A stretch of 64,000 nt of DNA from Fidelibacterota bacterium (lineage in GTDB: Bacteria; Fidelibacterota; UBA8477; JABMPR01): NCBI GenBank assembly GCA_016845065.1, contig JAERTG010000082.1, forward strand, positions 124,001-188,000, read 5' to 3'. Below, in pieces: positions 52,323 through 60,947 of the stretch. The notes beneath the pieces were generated by a model, which saw only the letters and a list, made by a program, of their open reading frames with translations, did no database searches and was not told where the DNA came from. Both the position numbers and the translations under genes were made by a program. The first letter of the stretch is position 1, and every line of letters begins with the position of its first letter.

Positions 52323-52988
52323 TTACTCTGCGTCAGCAGGCTTTTCAGCTTCTTCTTCAGGTGTTTCGTCAGCGGATTCTTCAACCTCTGCTTCAGGAGC
52401 TGCTGGCTCTTCAACCACTTCAACTTCCTCTGCAACTGCTTCAGCTTTTTCCTCTGCGACTTCAACCGGTGTCTCTTCAGTCACTTCGGCTGTCTCAGCT
52501 TTTTCCTCAGTTGCATCGGCTGCAACTTCAGCTGCTTCCTCTACTACTTCCTCAGAAGTTTCATCTGCTGGTGCCGGTGCAGTTTCTTCCTGGTTTTCAT
52601 AGCGTCTTGGTCGGTTTCCGTCTCTTGAATCTCTACCACCAGGACGTCTTCCACGTTCGGCTTCAAAAGCCTGTGGAACAGCCAGCGTTTCAAAATCAGG
52701 GAACTCATCTAAACGAATGGTCATATAGTGTAGTACACCTGATTCAATTTCAAACTCACGAGCCAGCTCAGAGATATCTGGGTTTTCGCCCTGGAAATGC
52801 ATCAAAATGTAGTTTCCATAACGTTCTTTATCGATAGCGTAAGCCAGTTTGCGTTTACCCCAATGTTGGGTATTTGCAAGCTCGCCACCTACGTTCTTTA
52901 GGACCTCTTCCACTCTTCCAACAACTGCGGAGATTCCTTCACTATCAAAGTTGATATTTACAATATAAAGGCACTCATACTTTTTCAA
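52323..52988 (-). CDS. rpsF: 30S ribosomal protein S6 with a long acidic C-terminal extension
   Basis: Residues 1-95 are a normal S6 ([49 protein letters not shown]). Then follows an Arg/Gly-rich stretch (~108-128) and a ~90-residue tail made almost entirely of Glu, Ala, Val, Pro and Thr. The usual S6 is 95-135 residues, so this one is nearly doubled. E. coli S6 is glutamylated at its end, so an encoded acidic tail is a notable alternative. The next gene is rpsR; ssb, which normally separates them, is absent. Confidence 0.93.
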   Translation of the reverse strand: MKKYECLYIVNINFDSEGISAVVGRVEEVLKNVGGELANTQHWGKRKLAYAIDKERYGNYILMHFQGENPDISELAREFEIESGVLHYMTIRLDEFPDFETLAVPQAFEAERGRRPGGRDSRDGNRPRRYENQEETAPAPADETSEEVVEEAAEVAADATEEKAETAEVTEETPVEVAEEKAEAVAEEVEVVEEPAAPEAEVEESADETPEEEAEKPADAE

Positions 52989-53000
52989 GAGCGAACCTCC

Positions 53001-55160
53001 TTATAGACCTATGGTTGCGATCAGTGGCGCAATTACCAGTGATACAACCGACATTAATTTTATCAAAATATTCAGTGATGGTCCTGAGGTATCCTTGAAG
53101 GGATCACCTACGGTATCACCGACAACGGCAGCTTTATGAACTTCGGAACCTTTACCAAATTTGGCTCCATTAATTTCAACTCCGTCCTCTACCATTTTCT
53201 TTGCATTATCCCAGGCACCACCAGCGTTCGACTGGAAAATGGCCATGAGAACACCTGTTACTGTCACACCGGCCAACAAACCACCCAGAGCTTCAGCTCC
53301 AAATATGTATCCAACAATGACAGGTGTGAGAATGGCTAACAAACCTGGCATCATCATTTCTTTAATAGCAGCTTCAGTGGAAATAGTTACACATTTTCCG
53401 TATTCTGCTTTCCCATCGGCAGAGTCAAAAGTCTTCTGATCTTCTGCAGACATTTCCTGACCTTCTTCATACTTGTTCATCACAACCAGAGCTGCAGCAA
53501 GTTCAGGAATTGATTTAAACTGACGGCGTACTTCTTCGATCATAGCCATTGCAGCACGACCAACAGCACCCATGGCCATTGATGAAAAGACAAATGGCAA
53601 CATGCCACCTACAAACAGTCCAGCCATGACGCTGGCATCAGTAATATTTATACTCAGAGTTTCACCACGAATAGACTCAATTGTAGTACGGAAGGCTGCA
53701 AAAAGAGCCAGAGCTGTCAGAGCAGCAGATCCGATTGCGAAACCTTTACCAACAGCCGCTGTTGTATTACCTACAGCATCAAGTTTGTCAGTACGTTTTC
53801 GTACTTCTGCTGGTAATTGTGCCATCTCAGCAATACCACCTGCATTGTCAGAGATCGGACCATAGGCATCAATGGCTAATTGCATTCCAGTGTTGGCCAG
53901 CATTCCCAAAGCAGCCATGGCAATACCATAGAGACCTGCAAATTCAAAAGCTGCCATGATACTGGCTGCGATGATTAGGACAGGGACTGCAGTTGATTGC
54001 ATTCCAACACCCAGACCGGCAATTAGATTCGTGGCAGGGCCAGTGGCTGATTGACTCACAATAGAATTTACTGGACCTGTGTTGGTACCAGTATAATGCT
54101 CAGTGATGAATCCAATACCCAGACCGGCAGCCAAACCAATGGTGCTCGCCCAGAATACTCCCATGCTGGTATATTCGGCACCCCCAAGGGTAAAAGTTTC
54201 TGGAAGCATCATGGTGATCATGAAAAACATGACAACAACCATAATGCCCGATGACCCAAACTCACCAATATTGAGACCCTTCTGTGGATCGCCACCCTCT
54301 TTCACTGACACCATAAAAGTACCAATAATTGAGATTATGATTCCAGCAGCAGCAATAAGCAGAGGTAGGAAAACAAACTCGGGTGCTAGTGCACCACTTA
54401 CCATAATGGTGGCTCCCAATACCATGGAACCAACAATTGATCCCACATAGGATTCAAAAAGATCAGCACCCATACCAGCTACATCACCAACGTTGTCACC
54501 AACGTTATCTGCGATTGTAGCAGGATTGAGCGGATGATCCTCGGGAATACCAGCTTCAACTTTTCCTACGAGATCAGCACCAACATCAGCGGCCTTGGTA
54601 TAAATACCGCCACCAACACGGGCAAACAGGGCAATGGAGCTTGCTCCTAATGAAAAACCAGAAAGCACTGACATCACCATGCTCATATCTGTAAAGATTT
54701 CTCTATAGACCAGGAATAAGCCACCGAGACCAATAACGCCTAGTCCCACAACACTCAGACCCATAACGGAACCACCGGCAAAGGCAACTCCAAGAGCTTT
54801 AGCCAGACCAGTTCGGGCTGCCTGTGATGTACGATAATTGGCTTTTGTTGCAACGCGCATTCCCAGAAAACCAGCCAAACCTGAGGCCAGGGCTCCTACA
54901 ATAAATGATGCTGCAACGAGGGGGCTTTTTCCTTCCCCACTATTGGCTACACCCAATAGAATGGCAACGGCAACAATAAAAATTGCCAGAATGCGATATT
55001 CAGCTTTCAGAAAGGCCATGGCACCATCGGCAATATGCTTCCCGATCAGTTTCATTTTATCAGAACCTTCATCCTGCTTATTGATCCAGCCTGTTTTCCA
55101 AAACGCAAAGGCCAAGGCAACAAATCCCGAAACGGGAACCCAGATCATCATTTCACTCAT
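53001..55160 (-). CDS. hppA: Membrane-bound ion-translocating pyrophosphatase, K+-dependent type
   Basis: Hydrolyses pyrophosphate while pumping H+ or Na+. Of ~16 helices over 719 residues, the substrate site is visible as [19 protein letters not shown] (DX7KXE) and [15 protein letters not shown], with a second acidic site in [16 protein letters not shown] near the middle and [17 protein letters not shown] near the end. [10 protein letters not shown] has Ala where K+-independent enzymes have Lys, so it is probably K+-dependent. Whether it pumps H+ or Na+ cannot be decided by eye. It follows pth directly (one base between the genes) and precedes rpsF. Confidence 0.93.
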   Translation of the reverse strand: MSEMMIWVPVSGFVALAFAFWKTGWINKQDEGSDKMKLIGKHIADGAMAFLKAEYRILAIFIVAVAILLGVANSGEGKSPLVAASFIVGALASGLAGFLGMRVATKANYRTSQAARTGLAKALGVAFAGGSVMGLSVVGLGVIGLGGLFLVYREIFTDMSMVMSVLSGFSLGASSIALFARVGGGIYTKAADVGADLVGKVEAGIPEDHPLNPATIADNVGDNVGDVAGMGADLFESYVGSIVGSMVLGATIMVSGALAPEFVFLPLLIAAAGIIISIIGTFMVSVKEGGDPQKGLNIGEFGSSGIMVVVMFFMITMMLPETFTLGGAEYTSMGVFWASTIGLAAGLGIGFITEHYTGTNTGPVNSIVSQSATGPATNLIAGLGVGMQSTAVPVLIIAASIMAAFEFAGLYGIAMAALGMLANTGMQLAIDAYGPISDNAGGIAEMAQLPAEVRKRTDKLDAVGNTTAAVGKGFAIGSAALTALALFAAFRTTIESIRGETLSINITDASVMAGLFVGGMLPFVFSSMAMGAVGRAAMAMIEEVRRQFKSIPELAAALVVMNKYEEGQEMSAEDQKTFDSADGKAEYGKCVTISTEAAIKEMMMPGLLAILTPVIVGYIFGAEALGGLLAGVTVTGVLMAIFQSNAGGAWDNAKKMVEDGVEINGAKFGKGSEVHKAAVVGDTVGDPFKDTSGPSLNILIKLMSVVSLVIAPLIATIGL

Positions 55161-55161
55161 A

Positions 55162-55761
55162 TTATTTTTCCTCCTCTACATCCTCAGCCTGAGCCTTACG
55201 GGGATTGATATTGAAACGATTCATTGTATTATCAATATCATCAGTCAGCCAAAACTCAAGTGCATCAGCTGCTTTTCCCACCTGCTCGGGGAGAACATTT
55301 AAATCAACTTTAGAATAGTTTTCCAATACAAAATCTTCAGAAAGTCGTCGCCCCTGATCTCCACCTATCCCCATGCGAGTGCGTGGGAAGTTGGTGTCAT
55401 TCAAGTGCTGGATAACTGATTGCATACCCCTGTGTGTTCCAGCACCACCCTGCTTGCGCAATCGCAATTCAGGGAAGAGAATATCTAGATCATCAAAAAC
55501 GATCATACAATCTTCTACTTCGATTTTGAAATAATCTGTCAAATGACGTACTGCCTGACCACTATTATTCATATAGGTGGTTGGTTTCATCAGGATTGCT
55601 TCCCGCTGTGCACTTCTGGCGAATACATAATTGCCCTTGCCTGGCTTAAAGCTGACCTGCCAACGGTGGGCAAGTTCATCAATAACCATGAAACCAGCGT
55701 TGTGTCGGGTATTAGCATACCGATCCCCCGGGTTTCCAAGACCAATGATGGCTCGTAGCAC
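55162..55761 (-). CDS. pth: Peptidyl-tRNA hydrolase
   Basis: Recycles peptidyl-tRNA. A GTG start opens the family N-terminus ([20 protein letters not shown]), with Asn10 and the catalytic His20. [14 protein letters not shown] and [31 protein letters not shown] follow, with the conserved Asp-Asp and Gly-Gly-x-x-G-H/T-x-G patch. The length (199) is usual, with a short charged C-terminus. It belongs to the ispE-tRNA-prs-rplY-pth order typical of many bacteria. Confidence 0.94.
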   Translation of the reverse strand: MLRAIIGLGNPGDRYANTRHNAGFMVIDELAHRWQVSFKPGKGNYVFARSAQREAILMKPTTYMNNSGQAVRHLTDYFKIEVEDCMIVFDDLDILFPELRLRKQGGAGTHRGMQSVIQHLNDTNFPRTRMGIGGDQGRRLSEDFVLENYSKVDLNVLPEQVGKAADALEFWLTDDIDNTMNRFNINPRKAQAEDVEEEK

Positions 55762-55782
55762 AATACGTCTTCTTGATACCGA

Positions 55783-56460
55783 TTATTTTTCTTCGCTATC
55801 TGCTTCAGCTTCTTTATTCTCGCCGTCTTCTGATTCTGATCCTTCTTCATCCTCGAATTCCAGATCGTCTTCATCAACCTCAACAACTGGTTCTTCCATT
55901 TTCTGTGGAATAACGACAGATATGATCGTGATATCTTCGGCGAGGAGCACTTCATAGACATCACTCTTGATGTCACTGGCGTGGATACCGTCACCAATAT
56001 TTAGTTCAGAAACATCGACTTCAATTGAGTCAGGTACATCTTCACCCTTACAGCGAACCACGACTTCGTGGATGGGCTGCTGAAGGACACCACCTTCCTG
56101 AACACCAATAGCAAGACCATTAGCAATGACAGCTACAGGAATTTCAATGATGTCACGAAGACGGACACCGAAGAAATCCATATGCAGGATTTTGTCAGTT
56201 ACAGGATGCCACTGGACATCTTTCACCATGGCTCGACGTTGTTCGCCGTCAATAGTGATGTTAAAAATTTGTTCTCCTGAATGCATAGCTTCGCGCAGAT
56301 GTGTTTCGGTCATAACATATGACTGAGCCTCTTCGCCACCGGAATAGAAATTCACGGGGACAAGACCCTGTCTACGGAGATTTTTTGCTGCTCTCCGACC
56401 AAATTCATTTCTCTGCTCAATCTGCAATTCGAAACGTTCTTTTGTTTTTGCTTGAGCCAT
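55783..56460 (-). CDS. rplY: 50S ribosomal protein L25 (TL5/CTC type) with acidic tail
   Basis: Binds 5S rRNA. The N-terminal L25 domain (~1-95: RNEFGRRAAKNLRRQGLVPVNFYSGG ... DVQWHPVTDKILHMDFFGV) is followed by the TL5 C-terminal domain (~96-180: VPVAVIANGLAIGVQEGGVLQQPIHEVVVRC, then PDSIEVDVSELNIGDGIHASDI). The last ~40 residues are strongly acidic (EDDLEFEDEEGSESEDGENKE...). The two-domain CTC form of ~220 residues is usual for this phylum range. It lies 21 bp before pth. Confidence 0.94.
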   Translation of the reverse strand: MAQAKTKERFELQIEQRNEFGRRAAKNLRRQGLVPVNFYSGGEEAQSYVMTETHLREAMHSGEQIFNITIDGEQRRAMVKDVQWHPVTDKILHMDFFGVRLRDIIEIPVAVIANGLAIGVQEGGVLQQPIHEVVVRCKGEDVPDSIEVDVSELNIGDGIHASDIKSDVYEVLLAEDITIISVVIPQKMEEPVVEVDEDDLEFEDEEGSESEDGENKEAEADSEEK

Positions 56461-56484
56461 TTTTACTTCCTTTATCTCTTTATA

Positions 56485-57417
56485 CTAAACATCAAATAAA
56501 ACACTGATTGATTCTTCGTTATGAATCCGTTGTATCGCCTCACCAAAAACTGGAGCCACACTTACAGCTATGAGTTTATCCATACGCTTTTTAGGCTCGA
56601 TATCAATGGTATCAGTTATCAGAATGCGGTCTATCGGTGCTTTCTTTAACCGCCTGATTGCAGGACCTGATAGCACTCCGTGGGTTACTGCAGCATTAAC
56701 TGAAAGTGCTCCCATTGCGCGAGCCTTTTTTGCAGCCGCAACCATAGTACCTGCAGTATCAACCATATCATCCATGATGAGCACATTTTTAGCTCCAACC
56801 TTACCAATCAAGTGCATGACTTCAGTCTTGTTGTGCTCAGGTCGACGTTTGTCAATTATTGCCAAGCTGGCGTCGAGTAATTTTGCATAGGAACGCGACA
56901 TGGGAACCGACCCAATATCAGGTGCCAATACTACCATATTATCCAAACCAAGATCCTTAATTGCACCGACCAACACCTTCTTTGAATAGAGGTGATCAAA
57001 GGGGATGTTGAAATAGCCCTGGATTTGACTACTGTGCAAATCCATTGAGACCACACGATCTGCTCCAGCAGTTTGAATGAGATCAGCAAACAATTTGGCA
57101 CTAATGGGAACACGAGGCTGATCTTTACGATCCTGTCTCGCATAACCATAGTAGGGAATCACCGCAGTGACGCGTCTGGCAGATGCTCGTTTGGCTGCAT
57201 CCATCATGAGCAACAACTCAATCATATTGGTATCTGGTGGATTGGTGCTCTGAATAATAAAGACATCTTCACCGCGAATATTCTCATCAAAGCGAATCCA
57301 CAACTCACCGTCACTAAATGGCTTAATCGTCATTTTCCCTAATTCAATATCCAGATACTTGGCGACGGCCTGTCCAAACGCTGGGTTGGACCGGCCACAA
57401 AAAAATTTTGGTTTCAT
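56485..57417 (-). CDS. prs: Ribose-phosphate pyrophosphokinase
   Basis: Makes PRPP from ribose-5-phosphate and ATP. The family signature is complete in 310 residues: FCGRSNPAFGQAVAKYL, RGEDVFIIQSTNPPDTNMIELLLMMDAAKRASA, IPYYGYARQDRKDQPRVPISAKL (ATP loop), DLHSSQIQGYFNIPFDHLY (metal and PRPP) and ILIMDDMVDTAGT-type PRPP motif (IMDDMVDTAGTMVAAAKKA). Nucleotide and amino-acid synthesis depend on it. It is followed downstream by rplY after 24 bp. Confidence 0.96.
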   Translation of the reverse strand: MKPKFFCGRSNPAFGQAVAKYLDIELGKMTIKPFSDGELWIRFDENIRGEDVFIIQSTNPPDTNMIELLLMMDAAKRASARRVTAVIPYYGYARQDRKDQPRVPISAKLFADLIQTAGADRVVSMDLHSSQIQGYFNIPFDHLYSKKVLVGAIKDLGLDNMVVLAPDIGSVPMSRSYAKLLDASLAIIDKRRPEHNKTEVMHLIGKVGAKNVLIMDDMVDTAGTMVAAAKKARAMGALSVNAAVTHGVLSGPAIRRLKKAPIDRILITDTIDIEPKKRMDKLIAVSVAPVFGEAIQRIHNEESISVLFDV

Positions 57418-57526
57418 TCGCTCGATTTCCGTTTGTTGGTTTGCGTTTTTGGTTGGTAACTAATCAAGTCGTCCCAGTTCTGACTTTTGCCAGAAACCAG
57501 GTACATGTTGACTTGAAATAGAAATG

Positions 57527-57597
57527 TTCCGGGAGGAGGATTCGAACCCCCATGACCAGCTCCAAAAGCTGGGGTCCTACCATTGAACGATCCCGGA
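57527..57597 (-). tRNA. tRNA-Gln (anticodon TTG)
   Basis: On the minus strand all arms fold: 7-bp acceptor (TCCGGGA / TCCCGGA), D arm GTTC...GGAC, anticodon arm CCAGC-TTTTGGA-GCTGG with anticodon TTG in the normal place after U33, a 4-base variable region and T arm GGGGG-TTCGAAT-CCTCC (one G-T pair). The discriminator is A and CCA is not encoded. A tRNA-Gln between ispE and prs is a known arrangement in many bacteria. Confidence 0.95.
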
Positions 57598-57606
57598 AGG
57601 CAATAT

Positions 57607-58452
57607 TTAGATGACGGGGAGGGTGATCTGGGTATGGTAACGGTTTATAAAAAACGATTGAGCAACCTTAGCTTGATCAAGGCTGTCAAAGATGCCATAC
57701 ACAGTCGAGCCACTACCCGACAAACTGGCAAAATAAGCTCCCTGATTAAGGAGCTCGCTTTTAAGCACGCCAATTTCTGGATGTATATGAAAAACTACAG
57801 ATTCAAATTCGTTATCAAAAAACCGTACCAGTGTCGCCTTCTTTAAAAGGCGGCCAAAAGTAAACGGAGCCTTAGGGGGTGTCAATGGTATTTTTAGTGC
57901 TTCAAATGCCTGTTTTGTCGAGACATGAATAGGTGGTATAACGAGCAAGACGTAGCCTTCAAAGCCCAACTTCAGCTTCTCCAGTTTTTCACCAACACCT
58001 CGACCATGTTGCAATCCTCCTTCAATAAAGAAAGGTACATCAGCGCCTAGCTCCAGGGCCAGGTCCAGCAAGGCTTGTTGTGAAAGTGGCACATCAGCAA
58101 TACGGTTCAAGCCCTTGAGGACTGCAGCACCATCAGCACTACCACCGCCAATGCCAGAACCAGGTGGTACTTTTTTGTCTAGAGAAATTTTCACGGGGAA
58201 GTCCTCACCGGTTGCTTCTCTGAAGAGTTGCTCGGCGTGTCGACAAATGTTGTTTCCCCCGTCGTCAAAACTCAACCCTGTCATGTTGAAACTAAATTCA
58301 CTGGAGGGCTCAAAATGGACGATATCACCCCAATCCAATTCCTGAAAGACTGTATCCAGATCATGATAACCATCTGTTCTTCTCTGAATGATACGAAGAG
58401 CAAGATTCACTTTAGTGTGAGCCGGAATACTGAAGGGGTTAAAAGACTTCAT
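57607..58452 (-). CDS. ispE: 4-diphosphocytidyl-2-C-methyl-D-erythritol kinase
   Basis: Fourth step of the MEP isoprenoid pathway. A GHMP kinase of 281 residues: PAHTKVNLALRIIQRRTDGYHDLDTVF (family-specific start) and the glycine-rich loop PPGSGIGGGSADGAAVLKGLN (~92-112), ELGADVPFFIEGG and LSGSGSTVYGIF near the end. The organism therefore probably makes isoprenoids by the MEP route. It is the first gene of the ispE-tRNA-prs-rplY-pth block and is divergent from the copper-receptor gene, with 188 bp between. Confidence 0.94.
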   Translation of the reverse strand: MKSFNPFSIPAHTKVNLALRIIQRRTDGYHDLDTVFQELDWGDIVHFEPSSEFSFNMTGLSFDDGGNNICRHAEQLFREATGEDFPVKISLDKKVPPGSGIGGGSADGAAVLKGLNRIADVPLSQQALLDLALELGADVPFFIEGGLQHGRGVGEKLEKLKLGFEGYVLLVIPPIHVSTKQAFEALKIPLTPPKAPFTFGRLLKKATLVRFFDNEFESVVFHIHPEIGVLKSELLNQGAYFASLSGSGSTVYGIFDSLDQAKVAQSFFINRYHTQITLPVI

Positions 58453-58546
58453 CTGTCAATCAATTTAGACTAGAACTCTTGTTACACCAACTTTAGCAGT
58501 CGGAATTTTGAGCAAAGATTAAGGGATTACTCGTTTTTCACAGTAC

Positions 58547-58575
58547 TTGCCCTTGCGCATTTAATATTTTATACT
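58547..58575 (+). promoter_or_regulatory. Candidate sigma70-type promoter of the first copper receptor
   Basis: TTGCCC (58547-58552, 4 of 6 to TTGACA) and TATACT (58570-58575, 5 of 6 to TATAAT) are separated by 17 bases and would start transcription near 58582, inside the dyad that follows. Confidence 0.45.
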
Positions 58576-58580
58576 GACGG

Positions 58581-58598
58581 CCCATGATTTATCATGGG
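58581..58598. promoter_or_regulatory. 18-bp dyad CCCATGAT-TT-ATCATGGG, candidate operator
   Basis: A perfect 8-bp inverted repeat with a 2-base centre lies directly downstream of the candidate -10 box and over the expected start site. A repressor bound here would block transcription of the receptor gene, so metal-responsive control is plausible. The protein is not encoded next to it in this window. Confidence 0.5.
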
Positions 58599-58640
58599 AT
58601 CAAATTTTTAAGATAACCAGATCTGGAAGCGGGGAGCCAC

Positions 58641-60947
58641 ATGTCATTCTTTAGATCATTATTCATACTATTTGTATGCACCAACCCGATTATTGCCCAG
58701 ACATATGGTGATATTCAGGGAAGTATCGTCCACGATCAGACTGGCGAACCCATCAGTTTTGCCCAGATCGTTCTGATTGAAGCAAACAAGGGTACCGCTG
58801 CAGATGTGGCTGGCATTTTTAATCTGGATGGTGTTGAACCGGGAAATTATACCCTCATGGTTTCACATATAGGATTTCTACCCCATAAAACTGTTATTCA
58901 GATTGCAGCAGATCAGGTTCAAACTCTGGAACTCAAGCTAAAAGAACAGCCCATTCATCTTGATAAGATACTGGTTTCCGCCTCCATTCCCGCAGCAATG
59001 CGATCTGAGATCCATTCACAAGCCTTAGGCGAAAAAGCACCCCGTGATGTCGGCGATTTTTTTAAATCTATCGCAGGAGGTGCAGCTGTCAAGAAAGGCG
59101 GCTACGCCCAAGATCCCAGCTTGCGAGGTTTTCAGCGTGACCAGCTCAATATTCAGTTTGATGGTGGTATAAAAATTTGGGGTGGTTGTCCCAATCGCAT
59201 GGACCCTCCAACCTCACACATACAGGCCGAGGATTTGGATCAGATCGAGGTCATAAAGGGTCCCTTTAGTGTCAGGTGGGGACAAACCTTGGGCGGGATT
59301 ATTAACCTGGTAATGAAACGTCCCACTTTCAATGATGCGTTTACAATCCGGGGAGATGCCAATCTTGGGTATGAGACCAATGGAGATAATCTCAGATATC
59401 GCGTCAGTCTAAACGGTGGTACAAAAAGGTGGGATTTCTATGCCGGCGGTGGCGTGAAGCAGTTTCATGATTATTCCACAGGGGTCGATTCAGTGATCAT
59501 TCCTTCAGCCTATAAGATCAAAGATTATTCAACCAAGCTGGCCTATAATTTTTCAGAAGATAGTCGGATGCAGCTAAATATTCGACAGGCCAGGGTGAGT
59601 GATGTTGATTTTCCAGCCCTCCCCATGGATGCCCGGGAGGATGCCTCAGATATCTATAGCATTGGGTATACTCATAGGAATATCAGCCCTCTCCTCTCAT
59701 CGATTCATACCAAGGTCTATCTCTCAGATGTCAAACATATCATGGACAATTTCAACCGTAGTAATTCTGCCATGGTTGAAGCTGTCACGGATGCAACGAC
59801 AAGAACTGTTGGTGGCAGATTGGAATTTGGACTCCATCCTGTGTTAGGACAAAACCTCTATCTGGGTGTTGATTATTATGATCACAATAAGCAGGGCTAT
59901 CGGGAACGATTTGTTAAAATCAACCCCTGTAATACTTCAATGCATCCAAATATGACCTTCGTTGATTCCGTCTGGCAGAATGCCTCAATTGTTGACATGG
60001 GGTCTTTTGCCGAACTTCAGCATCGCATTACCTCGAGGATTAGCTATAGTCTGGGTATGCGTGTAGACAATGTGACCGCTAGACTTGGTGATCCGGCCAA
60101 AAAATTTATTCAGGCTTATGGCCAGGATAAACGGTGGGAAGAGACAAACTATAGTGGTATGGCTGTTATAAAGTACAGTCCCAATGAAGCGCTGGGAGTG
60201 ACAATGGCTGCAGGTCGTGGAAATCGAAGTGCTGATATCACAGAACGATTCATTAATCACCTGCCAGTAGGCGCTTCACCACATGAACACTTTGGTAATC
60301 CGAATCTTAATGCTGAGATCAATAACCAGTTTGAATTGGGAGTTTCAAGCATTGAGAATGATCATCAAATCCGTGGGAGTATTTTTGTATCTCAATTAGA
60401 GAACTACATCTTTGCCAGGGTTGACTCCAGCATGGATCGTGTCTTTTTACCCTGCAATGAACCAAAGGTATCAAAGGTATTTCAGAACCTGGACAAGGCC
60501 CAGCAACTTGGGTTTGAGATCACTGCTCAGGGTAATATTGTGCCAGGATTAAAATATAATTTAGCCATGGCCTATACACATGGTGTGAACTTGGATACGG
60601 AGACACCCCTTCCTGAAGTGCCCCCTTTCGAGACAGTTCTGAGGATGAGATACACATTACCCAATCTTCCCCTTTGGCTGCAGTCTGAGGCTCGTTTTGT
60701 GAAAAATCAAGACAGGGTGTCAGTTGAATTCGGCGAGAATGAGACAGACGGATTTCAGATATTCAATATCCAATCAGGTTTCAATATAGAGAACAGGATT
60801 TCCTTGCGATTGACCGTAAACAATTTGATGGACACCGCTTATCACGAGCATCTCAGTCGAAATTTTGCAAAGAATACTGCCGAGAGTGGATTACCAATTT
60901 ATGAGCCTGGTCGCAATGTGATTTTGAATGTGAGTTACTCACTTTAA
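58641..60947 (+). CDS. TonB-dependent copper receptor, OprC/NosA-like
   Basis: A 768-residue outer-membrane receptor. A signal peptide (to IIAQ), a carboxypeptidase-regulatory-like domain (~24-100), then plug (~125-228) and barrel. In the plug, GGCPNRMDPPTSH contains C183-x3-M187; in the barrel, KHIMDN contains H366-x-M368. In Pseudomonas OprC these same CxxxM and HxM residues bind copper. The stretch CPNRMDPPTSH is itself typical of the TonB copper-receptor family. Copper import is therefore likely, though not proven for this phylum. It converges with a second such receptor, overlapping it by four bases at the stops. Confidence 0.88.
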   Translation: MSFFRSLFILFVCTNPIIAQTYGDIQGSIVHDQTGEPISFAQIVLIEANKGTAADVAGIFNLDGVEPGNYTLMVSHIGFLPHKTVIQIAADQVQTLELKLKEQPIHLDKILVSASIPAAMRSEIHSQALGEKAPRDVGDFFKSIAGGAAVKKGGYAQDPSLRGFQRDQLNIQFDGGIKIWGGCPNRMDPPTSHIQAEDLDQIEVIKGPFSVRWGQTLGGIINLVMKRPTFNDAFTIRGDANLGYETNGDNLRYRVSLNGGTKRWDFYAGGGVKQFHDYSTGVDSVIIPSAYKIKDYSTKLAYNFSEDSRMQLNIRQARVSDVDFPALPMDAREDASDIYSIGYTHRNISPLLSSIHTKVYLSDVKHIMDNFNRSNSAMVEAVTDATTRTVGGRLEFGLHPVLGQNLYLGVDYYDHNKQGYRERFVKINPCNTSMHPNMTFVDSVWQNASIVDMGSFAELQHRITSRISYSLGMRVDNVTARLGDPAKKFIQAYGQDKRWEETNYSGMAVIKYSPNEALGVTMAAGRGNRSADITERFINHLPVGASPHEHFGNPNLNAEINNQFELGVSSIENDHQIRGSIFVSQLENYIFARVDSSMDRVFLPCNEPKVSKVFQNLDKAQQLGFEITAQGNIVPGLKYNLAMAYTHGVNLDTETPLPEVPPFETVLRMRYTLPNLPLWLQSEARFVKNQDRVSVEFGENETDGFQIFNIQSGFNIENRISLRLTVNNLMDTAYHEHLSRNFAKNTAESGLPIYEPGRNVILNVSYSL

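Noticed and set aside
52361-52837. 158-codon plus-strand frame rich in Leu/Gln opposite rpsF
   Set aside because: It mirrors the Glu/Ala codons of the S6 tail; no ribosome-binding site and low-complexity product.
58581-58598. Terminator reading of the dyad before the copper receptor
   Set aside because: The loop would be only two bases and neither strand has a T-run directly after it; its position at a promoter fits an operator better.
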